From the NCBI RefSeq assembly GCF_002165375.2, contig NZ_CP032134.1:682001-746000 (forward strand): a stretch of DNA of 64,000 nt. The letters run 5' to 3'. This DNA comes from Acinetobacter chinensis (lineage in GTDB: Bacteria > Pseudomonadota > Gammaproteobacteria > Pseudomonadales > Moraxellaceae). The notes under the pieces were generated by a model that did no database searches, had not been told where the DNA came from, and saw nothing but the letters and a program-made list of their open reading frames with translations. Below, in pieces: positions 38,379-46,630 of this stretch. The position numbers were made by a program, and so were the translations under genes. The first letter of the stretch is position 1. The number at the start of each line of letters is the position of its first letter.

Positions 38379-39389
38379 ATGTGGGAAACGCACTCAATCG
38401 TTGTATATTTCTATGTCTGTTTTGGGTTACTTGCCGTATGGGCAGTGTCTCAGGCATGGTTGAGTCAGTCAAGGACAGAAACAGTCCATCCATTTAAAGC
38501 ATTTGTACATCTGCTGGCTTTTTATCTTTCCTATCTGCTTATTCCTTTGTTTGTATTCAGTATTTATGCAGGATGGAGTGGCTATTACTCGCTGCATGAG
38601 GCTGTTTTTACATTTCTGATCAGTGGTCTGCTGGTTTATGCGCGTTTTATTGAGCCGCATCATGTCAAAGTTCAGACTATGCAGTATCCGATTCTTGAAA
38701 ATCAGCCGCTGAAGAAACCGGTTAAAATTGCTCTGATCGCAGATTTACATATCGGTCTGTTTTCAGGACATGAACGCCAGCTGAATATCATTGTCCGTAA
38801 AATCAATCAGCAGAAGCCTGATCTGGTTGTGGTTGCTGGTGACTGGACCTATGAACCTGAAAATAAACTGGCTGAAGAACTGGCAATCTTAAAGCAGATT
38901 GAAGCTCCGGTTTATTCGGTCAATGGCAATCATGATGAACAGTATCCGGGACCACCCATTCAGGACTTACTGGCGCATGCACTGAGCAGTAATGATGTCA
39001 TGGATATTGAAGGGCAGATTGTTGAATTTGATGAATTCAGACTGCTGGGCGTGGGTGATTTATGGGCAGGAAAAACCGATATGCGGTATATGCCCGAATT
39101 GCCTCAGGACAAACCCTGGGTGATTCTTTCCCATAATCCAGATACGGTGGATATGGTGCCACAGTTACCGACCCGCCCTTTAATGCTCTCAGGACATACT
39201 CACGGTGGTCAGGTTGAACTTCCCTGGCTGACGGATTATGTCATGAAAAAGGTTTCCATCCTTGGGCATAAAAAAGGTTTGTATCAGCATGAAAATGCCA
39301 GTGTGTTTGTCACGGTCGGGACAGGCATGGTCGGTGTTCCTTTCCGTTTCCGTGTTCCACCGACCATTGATATCATTGAACTGATCTGA
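38379..39389 (+). CDS. Membrane metallophosphoesterase (YaeI-like)
   Basis: 336 residues. The first ~90 residues contain two to three transmembrane helices. A calcineurin-like domain follows: DLHIGLFSGHE, VVAGDWTYE, NGNHDEQYPG and SGHTHGGQVELP hold the two-metal site. YaeI-type enzymes hydrolyse phosphodiester or lipid substrates; the substrate here is unknown. Its neighbour on the other strand is a PLD-family lipoprotein, so both may act on envelope lipids (inference). Confidence 0.88.
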   Translation: MWETHSIVVYFYVCFGLLAVWAVSQAWLSQSRTETVHPFKAFVHLLAFYLSYLLIPLFVFSIYAGWSGYYSLHEAVFTFLISGLLVYARFIEPHHVKVQTMQYPILENQPLKKPVKIALIADLHIGLFSGHERQLNIIVRKINQQKPDLVVVAGDWTYEPENKLAEELAILKQIEAPVYSVNGNHDEQYPGPPIQDLLAHALSSNDVMDIEGQIVEFDEFRLLGVGDLWAGKTDMRYMPELPQDKPWVILSHNPDTVDMVPQLPTRPLMLSGHTHGGQVELPWLTDYVMKKVSILGHKKGLYQHENASVFVTVGTGMVGVPFRFRVPPTIDIIELI

Positions 39390-39637
39390 CTTTATTTGAT
39401 TTTCAGATCAGCTTCATTTCTCACTGATAGCTACAACCTGACCAGCAGCACTGGATGGAAAATCAGTGCTGTTTTTACAGCTGTAAATAAATAGAACGTC
39501 TGTTATAAAATTTGAAATAAAAGAGTTGTTTTTTCTGTCATTTTTTAAGAGTATATTTTGATCAGTCCATACTGAAACTGCAAAAAAATCTGATACTGAT
39601 ATGGATGGATTTATAAAAATTACAGGGGGATAAAAAT

Positions 39638-39982
39638 ATGGCGTTTCATCATGAAGTCGGGGGACCATTCGGTCTGACAGCACAACAGTCCGATCAGCTT
39701 GAACAGGGTTTAAAAGCACTGGATGCAGAATTTAATCAGGCTGTAGATGTCGAAAATGATGAGTTTGCACAGCAATATTCAGCTAAATTTGAACAACTGA
39801 CCAGTGGGTTGGGGATTTCTGAAGAAGAGCGTGAAATGCTGATCAGTCATCTGTATTTTACTGAAGAATTTCATGATCTGGTGACTTATATAGTTCCTGC
39901 TTATTATCGGGCAGGAGGTGATCGTGAAGTGTACAGTGATACTTATGAGCTGATGATGGGGGAGATGCAGCTGGAAGATTAG
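39638..39982 (+). CDS. Small acidic protein of unknown function
   Basis: 114 residues, no signal or membrane segment, no Cys, strongly acidic (ends GEMQLED). Probably all-helical. Preceded by AGGGGG about 8 nt before ATG 39638, and followed by a terminator. I do not recognise it. The AT-rich ~250 bp upstream should hold its promoter. Confidence 0.75.
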   Translation: MAFHHEVGGPFGLTAQQSDQLEQGLKALDAEFNQAVDVENDEFAQQYSAKFEQLTSGLGISEEEREMLISHLYFTEEFHDLVTYIVPAYYRAGGDREVYSDTYELMMGEMQLED

Positions 39983-40003
39983 TTGCTGAAAAATATTCGG
40001 TAT

Positions 40004-40038
40004 AAAAAAACCAGCACACAGAGCGCTGGTTTTTTTAT
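40004..40038. terminator. Bidirectional terminator
   Basis: 8-bp stem AAACCAGC / GCTGGTTT with flanking A and T runs, between convergent genes. Confidence 0.85.
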
Positions 40039-40050
40039 TTTCAGATCAGA

Positions 40051-41364
40051 TTAAACCTGATTGTTTACATCGTCATTTTTTGTTTCACGGATAGCAAGGA
40101 ATGCCAGCAGTGACAGAATGGATGCTGCAGTCAGATAGTAGCCGACGGCATACAGACCATAAGTGGTTGCAAGTTTGGTTGCAATCAGTGGTGCAAAAGA
40201 AGCACCGAAAATACCCGCCAGGTTGAAGGTCAGTGCTGAACCTGTGTAACGGACAGAAGTCGGGAAAATTTCAGAAAGTACTGTACCGATAGGACCATAA
40301 GTCAGCCCCATAATCGCAAGTCCCAGGCAGAGGAACAGGAACACGATCACAGTACTGCCGGATTCCAGCATGCTTGAAAACACTAGACCGAACAGGGCAG
40401 AGACGACACATACCCCAATGGAGGTTGCCTTACGTCCAAACTTTTCTGCAAATACGGCAGACAGTGGAATAAATGCGGCAAAACACAGCGTTGCGACCAG
40501 CTGTAACTCAAGAAATTCTGCACGTGTATAGCCTAACTGTGTAGTTCCCCAGTTCAGTGCAAATACAGTTGTCAGGTAGAACACAACAAAGGTACAGATG
40601 GCTGCAATGGTTCCCAGAATCAGCATGCCCCAGTGTTTGGTCAGGACTTCTTTAAAAGGAACATTCACTTCTTTCTGTTTATCCAGCACTTTCTGGAAAG
40701 CAGGGGTCTCATGCAGTTTCAGACGGATCCATAAGCCCATGATGACCAACAGCGCACTTGAAATAAATGGAATACGCCAGCCCCACTGCATGAAGTCTTC
40801 TTCAGACATAAATGCACCCAGGGTCAGAAATGAGCCAGTTGCTAAAATAAAACCGATTGGTGCTCCAAGCTGAGGGAACATACCATACCAGGCACGTTTA
40901 CCTTCAGGTGCATTTTCAGTGGCCAGCAGAACAGCACCAGACCATTCACCCCCCAGTCCCAGTCCCTGACCTAAACGGCACAGAGCAAGCAGCAACGGAG
41001 CCATAATTCCAATCTGGGCATAAGTCGGCAGTAAACCGATACAGACCGTGGAAATCCCCATTGTCAGTAATGCCGCAACCAGTGTGGCTTTACGCCCGAT
41101 ACGGTCACCCAGATGTCCAAACAGCGCAGCACCAATTGGGCGGGCAATAAATGCAATGGCAAATGTTGCAAGCGACTGAATGGTTGCGGTGGTTGGGTCT
41201 GTACTTGCAGGGAAAAACAGATGAGGAAAAATAATCACAGCCGCGGTGGCATAGATATAAAAATCGAAAAATTCAATGGTCGTACCCACCAGGCTGGCGG
41301 TAAGTACACGGAATTTAGAGTTTGTTGCTACTTCCTGTGGAGCAGCTGGAGCAGATGACGCCAT
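40051..41364 (-). CDS. MFS metabolite:H+ symporter (ShiA/ProP/KgtP type)
   Basis: 437 residues, 12 predicted transmembrane segments, inner membrane. The MHS subfamily is indicated by TTIEFFDFYIYATAAVIIFPHLFFP in TM1, GHLGDRIGRKATL between TM2 and TM3, and GQGLGLGGEWSGAVLLATENAP after TM4. Members take up dicarboxylates, shikimate, betaine or aromatic acids; the substrate cannot be chosen here. Stands alone. Confidence 0.92.
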   Translation of the reverse strand: MASSAPAAPQEVATNSKFRVLTASLVGTTIEFFDFYIYATAAVIIFPHLFFPASTDPTTATIQSLATFAIAFIARPIGAALFGHLGDRIGRKATLVAALLTMGISTVCIGLLPTYAQIGIMAPLLLALCRLGQGLGLGGEWSGAVLLATENAPEGKRAWYGMFPQLGAPIGFILATGSFLTLGAFMSEEDFMQWGWRIPFISSALLVIMGLWIRLKLHETPAFQKVLDKQKEVNVPFKEVLTKHWGMLILGTIAAICTFVVFYLTTVFALNWGTTQLGYTRAEFLELQLVATLCFAAFIPLSAVFAEKFGRKATSIGVCVVSALFGLVFSSMLESGSTVIVFLFLCLGLAIMGLTYGPIGTVLSEIFPTSVRYTGSALTFNLAGIFGASFAPLIATKLATTYGLYAVGYYLTAASILSLLAFLAIRETKNDDVNNQV

Positions 41365-41508
41365 GTTGAACCTTACACTTACTAAAAATAAAAAAGCTTA
41401 GTTTTAAAAGCGTAATCTTTTTAAAAAAGGCGTAATTTCTTAAAAAAACAACGAAATACCCACTCTGATTCTACTTGCTCAGGGTCGCTGAAATGAAGAA
41501 TGAGGAGG

Positions 41509-42168
41509 TTAAATCACGTAAAGATAGATCGCTAAGAAATGTGATCCAGCGCCTATCAGAACAAAAACATGCCAGATAGCATGCGTATATCTTACTCTTT
41601 TCAGTGCATAAAACAATGCACCAATTGTGTAAGCAAGTCCGCCTGTGATCAGTAAGGTTAAAGCCTGAGCACTTAGGTAGCGCTGCATGTCGTCCATCAC
41701 CAGCACGGCTAACCATCCCATGACGAGATAGGCAATTAAAGAAATTTTCTGAAATTTATTAATGAATATTAACTTGAATAGTGTTCCAATTAGCGCAATC
41801 AGCCATAAGGCTATCAGTAAAGCGTGCGCTTTTGCTGTTGGAATGGCAATGGACAGAAATGGGGTATAGGTACCGGCGATTAAATAATAAATGGCAGTGT
41901 GATCCAGTTTTTTATACCAGTAGCGTCTGTCTGCTGTGGTGGACATGTGATAGAGCGTGGAAGCACCAAAGAGCAAAACCATACTCAGTGCGTAGACCCA
42001 GAGTCCGATCCATTGTCCTGTGGGCAGATCAGCCCCTTTAATAATCAGCAGTATGCCCGCAAGCAGTGCCAGTGCAGTGCCTGCACCATGGCTGAGATAA
42101 TTCAGTTTTTCTTCTGTTGCATCGTAGTCGGGAAGAAGCGGTGCATTATTCATTTTATGTTTATTCAA
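41509..42168 (-). CDS. trhA: Hemolysin III / TrhA-family membrane protein
   Basis: 219 residues with seven predicted transmembrane helices; a PAQR-superfamily protein. Metal-site residues appear as NYLSHGAGTALA (TM1), TLYHMSTTADRRYWYKKLDHTAIY, and a C-terminal HAIWHVFVLIGAGSHF. In E. coli TrhA maintains membrane energetic homeostasis. Both ATG 42168 and ATG 42153 (MNNAPLL) are possible starts. Confidence 0.9.
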   Translation of the reverse strand: MNKHKMNNAPLLPDYDATEEKLNYLSHGAGTALALLAGILLIIKGADLPTGQWIGLWVYALSMVLLFGASTLYHMSTTADRRYWYKKLDHTAIYYLIAGTYTPFLSIAIPTAKAHALLIALWLIALIGTLFKLIFINKFQKISLIAYLVMGWLAVLVMDDMQRYLSAQALTLLITGGLAYTIGALFYALKRVRYTHAIWHVFVLIGAGSHFLAIYLYVI

Positions 42169-42255
42169 TAAAATATACGTCTGTATAGTAATGTAATTTT
42201 GAATTCAGGGTAAGACGCTTTAAACTTCAAGGGTAAATTAAATCAGGCTTTACTC

Positions 42256-43494
42256 ATGTCCATACTGGAAACGATCACTCCCCAGGAACTTCAGCTCTTA
42301 AATGAATTTTCTCAAGCTGTTGAAAATAAAAGTTTTGATCGAATCATTCTCAGTCAGTACAAAGGCGAACTGGCAGATCTGGAAAAAATCACCTGCCGAG
42401 TCATTTCACTTCAGAATGAGGACGTGCTGAGCTGTCTGTATCGTTATAAAACCAATGATGTGACCAAAAACCATCCTTTGGCAGATGCAGTCAGTATCGT
42501 TCAGCATTTACTGGCTGACTGTAAACAGGCAAATCTGTTTACGGCAGATCAGGAATATCAGTTTAAAAAGAACAAGAAAAAGGCCATGCTGACTGTGAGT
42601 AAAAAAGCCTCTGGTGCAGCACCATCATCGAACCGCCCAGATCCGACTGTGCAACAGGGGCACGACAGAGCCAAGCACCGTTATGTGGATCAGCAGAGTT
42701 ATTTTTTACAGCCTTTAGGGATTACGGATGCTAAAGCACAGATCATTCCGAGCATGGCGCGTAAATGGAAACAGATTAATAAGTTTGTAGAAATTTTTTC
42801 AGGTGCGCTCAGCCAGGTAGAGACTTCTGATGAAGCTCTAAAAGTGGTTGATTTTGGTTCTGGTAAGGGTTATCTGACTTTTGCACTGTATGACTATCTG
42901 GCAAAACAGGGGCAGACGCCATTTGTGACCGGGGTTGAGCTGAATGAAAAAATGGTGGGCTTCTGCCAGGATGTTGCACAGCAGTCTGAATTTGGTCAGC
43001 TGGACTTTTTTCAGGGCGATGTCAGGACATATCATCCTGAAAAACTGGATGTCATGATCGCTCTGCATGCCTGCGATGTTGCGACAGATTTTGCGATCCA
43101 TACAGGAATCCGCCTGAATGCACAGATGATCATGTGTGCGCCGTGCTGTCATAAGGAACTTCGCCCTCAGTTGCAGAGTCCAAAAGTACTTTCTCCAATG
43201 CTTCAGTTTGGTATCCATGCTGGGCAGCAGGCTGAAATGCTGACAGACACAATCCGTGCGCTGCTGTTAAAAGCCTATGGTTACGATACCAAAGTATTTG
43301 AATTTGTGGCACTGGAACACACCAGTAAAAATAAAATGATCCTGGCAACAAAGCGTAAAGATTTTAAACAGGTGGATGAAACGGTTCTTGCTCAGATTCA
43401 GGCTTTGAAGGAAATGTATGGTATTCAGAAGCATTCACTGGAACTGTTGCTGAACGATGCCTGGGATATGCAGGGCATTGGATGTAAATGCTGA
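42256..43494 (+). CDS. SAM-dependent methyltransferase (Methyltransf_32 / METTL25-like)
   Basis: 412 residues, cytoplasmic. A ~190-residue N-terminal region of unknown role precedes a class I methyltransferase core: VVDFGSGKGYLTFALYDYL at about 195, GVELNEKMVG, ALHACDVATDFAI, then CAPCCHKELRPQL near 295. The HACD and CCHKEL signatures are those of the Methyltransf_32 family, related to eukaryotic METTL25/RRNAD1. Substrate unknown, possibly RNA or protein. Confidence 0.85.
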   Translation: MSILETITPQELQLLNEFSQAVENKSFDRIILSQYKGELADLEKITCRVISLQNEDVLSCLYRYKTNDVTKNHPLADAVSIVQHLLADCKQANLFTADQEYQFKKNKKKAMLTVSKKASGAAPSSNRPDPTVQQGHDRAKHRYVDQQSYFLQPLGITDAKAQIIPSMARKWKQINKFVEIFSGALSQVETSDEALKVVDFGSGKGYLTFALYDYLAKQGQTPFVTGVELNEKMVGFCQDVAQQSEFGQLDFFQGDVRTYHPEKLDVMIALHACDVATDFAIHTGIRLNAQMIMCAPCCHKELRPQLQSPKVLSPMLQFGIHAGQQAEMLTDTIRALLLKAYGYDTKVFEFVALEHTSKNKMILATKRKDFKQVDETVLAQIQALKEMYGIQKHSLELLLNDAWDMQGIGCKC

Positions 43495-43580
43495 GCAGTA
43501 CAGATCTGCTTGTGTGCTCTTAAGGCTGTCTGAATATGATATGGACAGTAAAGTGGTTTTGTTTTGGAGATGAATAAGTA

Positions 43581-44000
43581 ATGAGCCGTGAAATCCGTTC
43601 GGGACAATGGTCAGACCTGGCACAGCATGCCATGCAGATCCGTGAAGCGGTATTTATTCAGGAACAGCAGATTGCTGCTGAAGATGAATGGGATGAACAG
43701 GATGTAGTTTCACTGCATTTTGTGATGTATGAAGATGAGCGGCCTGTTGCAACAGCCAGGTTGTTAATGGATAACAGTATTGGTCGTGTTGCTGTACTGA
43801 AGTCCAGTCGTGGGCTTGGACTGGGGAAGGTACTCATGCAGGCTGTTATTGATCATGCCCGGGATGAACAGCGTAAATCTGTCAGATTGTCTGCTCAGGT
43901 TTATGCGATTGCATTTTATGAAAGCCTGGGTTTTACAGCTTATGGTGAAGAATATCCTGATTGTGGTATCCCTCATAAAAATATGTCGATGGAACTCTGA
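43581..44000 (+). CDS. GNAT-family N-acetyltransferase
   Basis: 139 residues, ElaA/YjcF-like. The acetyl-CoA-binding loop is SSRGLGLGKVLMQ near 76-88 and the C-terminal AIAFYESLGFTAYGEEYPDCGIPH is typical of this group. The start has GGAGATGAA upstream. The HAD gene begins 38 nt later, so they may be co-transcribed. Substrate unknown. Confidence 0.88.
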   Translation: MSREIRSGQWSDLAQHAMQIREAVFIQEQQIAAEDEWDEQDVVSLHFVMYEDERPVATARLLMDNSIGRVAVLKSSRGLGLGKVLMQAVIDHARDEQRKSVRLSAQVYAIAFYESLGFTAYGEEYPDCGIPHKNMSMEL

Positions 44001-44038
44001 GCATAGCCTGATCGGTTTGGGCTGAAGGTGAGTGAAGG

Positions 44039-44707
44039 ATGAAGAAAATCAAAGCGGTTCTTTTTGATCTGGATCAGACCCTGTTGAATCGGACAGAGAC
44101 ACTCCGAAGATTCCTGAACTGGCAGATCAATTTTTATCAGCTTGTTCCGGCTGTGCATAAAGATCAGTTTATCCACAGATTTCTTGAACTGGATGCCAAT
44201 GGTTCAGTATGGAAAGATGTGGTTTATACACAGCTGATTCAGGAATTCAGTATTCGTCATTATTCAATGACGCAGTTACTGCAATGCTACATTCAGGATC
44301 TGAATAAATTTTCAGTCGCATTTGAGGGTGTCACCGCGGCAGTCTCAGAGCTTTATCAGTCGGGTTATCAGATCGGACTGATTTCCAATGGTAAAACTCC
44401 GTTTCAGGAACATAATTTTCAGGCTCTGGGATTAAGTACGTTCTTTTCAGTCATACTGGTATCTGATGCGGTTGGGCTGAGAAAACCTGACAGTGCTATT
44501 TTTCATAAAGCATGTCAGCAACTGCAACGGTCAGCAGAGCAGTGCGTATTTGTAGGTGACAATGATATTGCAGATATTCAGGGAGCGAACAGGGCAGGTC
44601 TGAAAAGTATTTTCTTTCATCCAGATCCGACTGTACATTTTTCAGGTGCAGATCTGAATATGCATCATTTCAGTGAGTTGAGTGCTTTAATTGATCTGCT
44701 GGGCTGA
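44039..44707 (+). CDS. HAD-superfamily hydrolase
   Basis: 222 residues. HAD motif I DLDQTLLNRTETLRR (nucleophile Asp in the first LFDLDQT), motif II ISNGKT, motif III Lys in GLRKPDSAIF, motif IV FVGDNDIADIQGANRAG. A helical cap lies between motifs I and II, so type C1 (phosphoglycolate phosphatase / haloacid dehalogenase-like). Substrate not predictable. Confidence 0.9.
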   Translation: MKKIKAVLFDLDQTLLNRTETLRRFLNWQINFYQLVPAVHKDQFIHRFLELDANGSVWKDVVYTQLIQEFSIRHYSMTQLLQCYIQDLNKFSVAFEGVTAAVSELYQSGYQIGLISNGKTPFQEHNFQALGLSTFFSVILVSDAVGLRKPDSAIFHKACQQLQRSAEQCVFVGDNDIADIQGANRAGLKSIFFHPDPTVHFSGADLNMHHFSELSALIDLLG

Positions 44708-44876
44708 GTTGCTGGCTTTACTTTCCTGATTTGGTAGCTGTAGAAATTTAAAAAAATAAATGCGGTTGAATAAAGTAAAAAACCATGCAGTTATGCGTGA
44801 AAACCTCTTTGCTCTAAGCATGAATATTTCGGATAGTCTGAGTTTTTATCTGAAAATATGAAATACAGGACAACAA

Positions 44877-44899
44877 AAAAGGGCATGACGCCCTTTTTA
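44877..44899. terminator. Bidirectional terminator
   Basis: AAAGGGC / GCCCTTT stem with loop ATGAC, A run before and T run after. Confidence 0.85.
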
Positions 44900-44913
44900 T
44901 GTTTCAGCAGAAA

Positions 44914-45183
44914 TCAGTGTGCATGTTCGGTATGTGCTTCGCCGTGCTGCATATTTTTCATTTCAGCATCAGACATTTTCATGTCTTCATGTGCATGTGT
45001 GGCAGCAGGTTGCTGGGAAGAATCAGTCTGTTTATTTTTCTGACTCGGCATATAGTCAGGTTCATTGCTTACCGCAAGATAAAAGAATCCGAGGAAAAAT
45101 GCGCTGAGGATAAAACCGATCAGCAGACCTTTCCAGCCTTTCTTTTCATTCGCAATTTTTTCAGATTGAGCAGCATCAGACAT
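44914..45183 (-). CDS. Small membrane protein with His/Met-rich tail
   Basis: 89 residues. A short cytoplasmic Lys-rich N-terminus, one transmembrane helix (about 18-40, WKGLLIGFILSAFFLGFFYLAV), then a periplasmic tail ending in a cluster of His, Met and acidic residues (HAHEDMKM, NMQHGEAHTEHAH). The composition suggests binding of copper or another soft metal, but no family is recognised. Single gene with its own terminator. Confidence 0.78.
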   Translation of the reverse strand: MSDAAQSEKIANEKKGWKGLLIGFILSAFFLGFFYLAVSNEPDYMPSQKNKQTDSSQQPAATHAHEDMKMSDAEMKNMQHGEAHTEHAH

Positions 45184-45329
45184 GGGAGTATTCCAAAGGA
45201 AAAAGAATCAGAACATGGCGCTTTTTATAACATGATTTTTGACTGTGAGTATAAAAAATATGTAAAAGCCATGAATATTTTATGGATTTAATCTCAGGCA
45301 GGAAAATGCAGAAAATCTGCTTGATTCAG

Positions 45330-45956
45330 TCAGCTGAACTCACTGAACATCATTTTTAAAGCAAGCCCACTCATGATGAGGGCCACACTTTTTAAGAGTA
45401 GCCGTTGAATAAAAAGGTTGTTCATATACTGTTTGAACTGAAATGAGCAACCGATATAAAAACTACCCACCAGCACTAAGACGGCACAGGTGATGAGATA
45501 GATCTTCGCTGTGAGTTCAATGAGAATCTGATTGCCAAAACTGACAGGAACCAGTGCGAGGTAAAATGACATGGTTTTGGGGTTACACAGCGTCAGCCAG
45601 AGTCCGTGTATATAGCTGTTTTTCGATTGCTGTGCTGTTTCAGGCAGATCAGCAGGCAACAGGTTCTGGTTAAAGTGCCAGTATTTCCAGGACAGATAGA
45701 ACAGATATAGACAACAGAGCATCATCAGCCCTTTAAAATAAATCCCTTGCAAAAAATCGCTGGATTGAAACAGACCGAACAGCGCTAAACTCAGATAGAT
45801 GAAATCGCCCGTGATCAGCCCCAGCAACATCAGACAGCTTTGACGCCATCCACGACTGAGCGTACTGAACAGTAAAGCGGTCATGCCAGGCCCTGGAATG
45901 AATGCAGCAATACCGAGTGCCACTGCATACATAAAAAGTTGAGAAGCTGAGTCCAT
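45330..45956 (-). CDS. LysE-family amino-acid exporter
   Basis: 208 residues, six predicted transmembrane segments. FIPGPGMTALLFSTLSRGWRQ in the first loop and NPKTMSFYLALVP are RhtB/LysE hallmarks. Divergent from the Lrp/AsnC regulator at 46092, a common exporter-regulator pairing, so control by that regulator is likely (inference). Confidence 0.9.
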   Translation of the reverse strand: MDSASQLFMYAVALGIAAFIPGPGMTALLFSTLSRGWRQSCLMLLGLITGDFIYLSLALFGLFQSSDFLQGIYFKGLMMLCCLYLFYLSWKYWHFNQNLLPADLPETAQQSKNSYIHGLWLTLCNPKTMSFYLALVPVSFGNQILIELTAKIYLITCAVLVLVGSFYIGCSFQFKQYMNNLFIQRLLLKSVALIMSGLALKMMFSEFS

Positions 45957-46091
45957 GAGAAATTACCGTAAATATTTTTACAGTATTGTTCAGTAAATCT
46001 CAGGGTGAAAATGGTCTGTTTTGATTGTATTTAAACAAATATAGGGTATATATTTTCTTTATTATTTAATAAAAAGGTTAAAACAACCCTT

Positions 46092-46562
46092 ATGCAGACG
46101 GATAAAACAGATGCGAAAATTCTGGAGATATTACAGAAAGATTCGCGCAGTACCACACAGGAGATTGCCGATCAGATCGGAATGTCTGCATCGCCGTGCT
46201 GGCGTCGGATTAAGCGACTTGAAGATGAAAAGCTGATTCGGGGATATGGCGCTCACCTGGATCGTAAAAAAATTGGTCTGGGCGTGATGGTGTTTATCCG
46301 GGTGTCCATAGACAGTCACAGTGAAGCTGAAGCACGAAAATTTGAAGAAAAAGTGGCGGAGCTGGATTTTGTGGTGGCATGTTACAGCATTGGAGGAGAT
46401 GCAGACTTTTTACTTCAGGTGGTGTCACCGAGTCTGGATACTTATGCTGATTTTTCCATGTCGGTCATTCGCAGGTTACCTGGTATTAAGGAAATGCAAA
46501 GCATGTTTGTGCTTAAGGAAATCAAAGCTTTTACATCTTTTCCAGTGTCGGCTACGGCATAA
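46092..46562 (+). CDS. Lrp/AsnC-family transcriptional regulator
   Basis: 156 residues. N-terminal helix-turn-helix (DAKILEILQKDSRSTTQEIADQIGMSASPCWRRIKRLED) and C-terminal RAM ligand-binding domain (GVMVFIRVSIDSHSEAEARKF, GDADFLLQVV). Shares a 135-bp region with the divergent LysE exporter and probably senses an amino acid exported by it. Confidence 0.93.
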   Translation: MQTDKTDAKILEILQKDSRSTTQEIADQIGMSASPCWRRIKRLEDEKLIRGYGAHLDRKKIGLGVMVFIRVSIDSHSEAEARKFEEKVAELDFVVACYSIGGDADFLLQVVSPSLDTYADFSMSVIRRLPGIKEMQSMFVLKEIKAFTSFPVSATA

Positions 46563-46582
46563 CATCGGGTGATCAGTTTAAA

Positions 46583-46613
46583 AAAAATAAGGGGCAATAA
46601 GCCCCTTATTTGA
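46583..46613. terminator. Bidirectional terminator
   Basis: 10-bp stem AATAAGGGGC / GCCCCTTATT with loop AATAA, between convergent genes. Confidence 0.9.
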
Positions 46614-46630
46614 ATGACTGGACATTAAAA

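Noticed and set aside
44858..45291. Plus-strand Cys/His-rich frames opposite the small membrane protein
   Set aside because: They are antisense to a minus-strand gene that has a start site, transmembrane helix and terminator.
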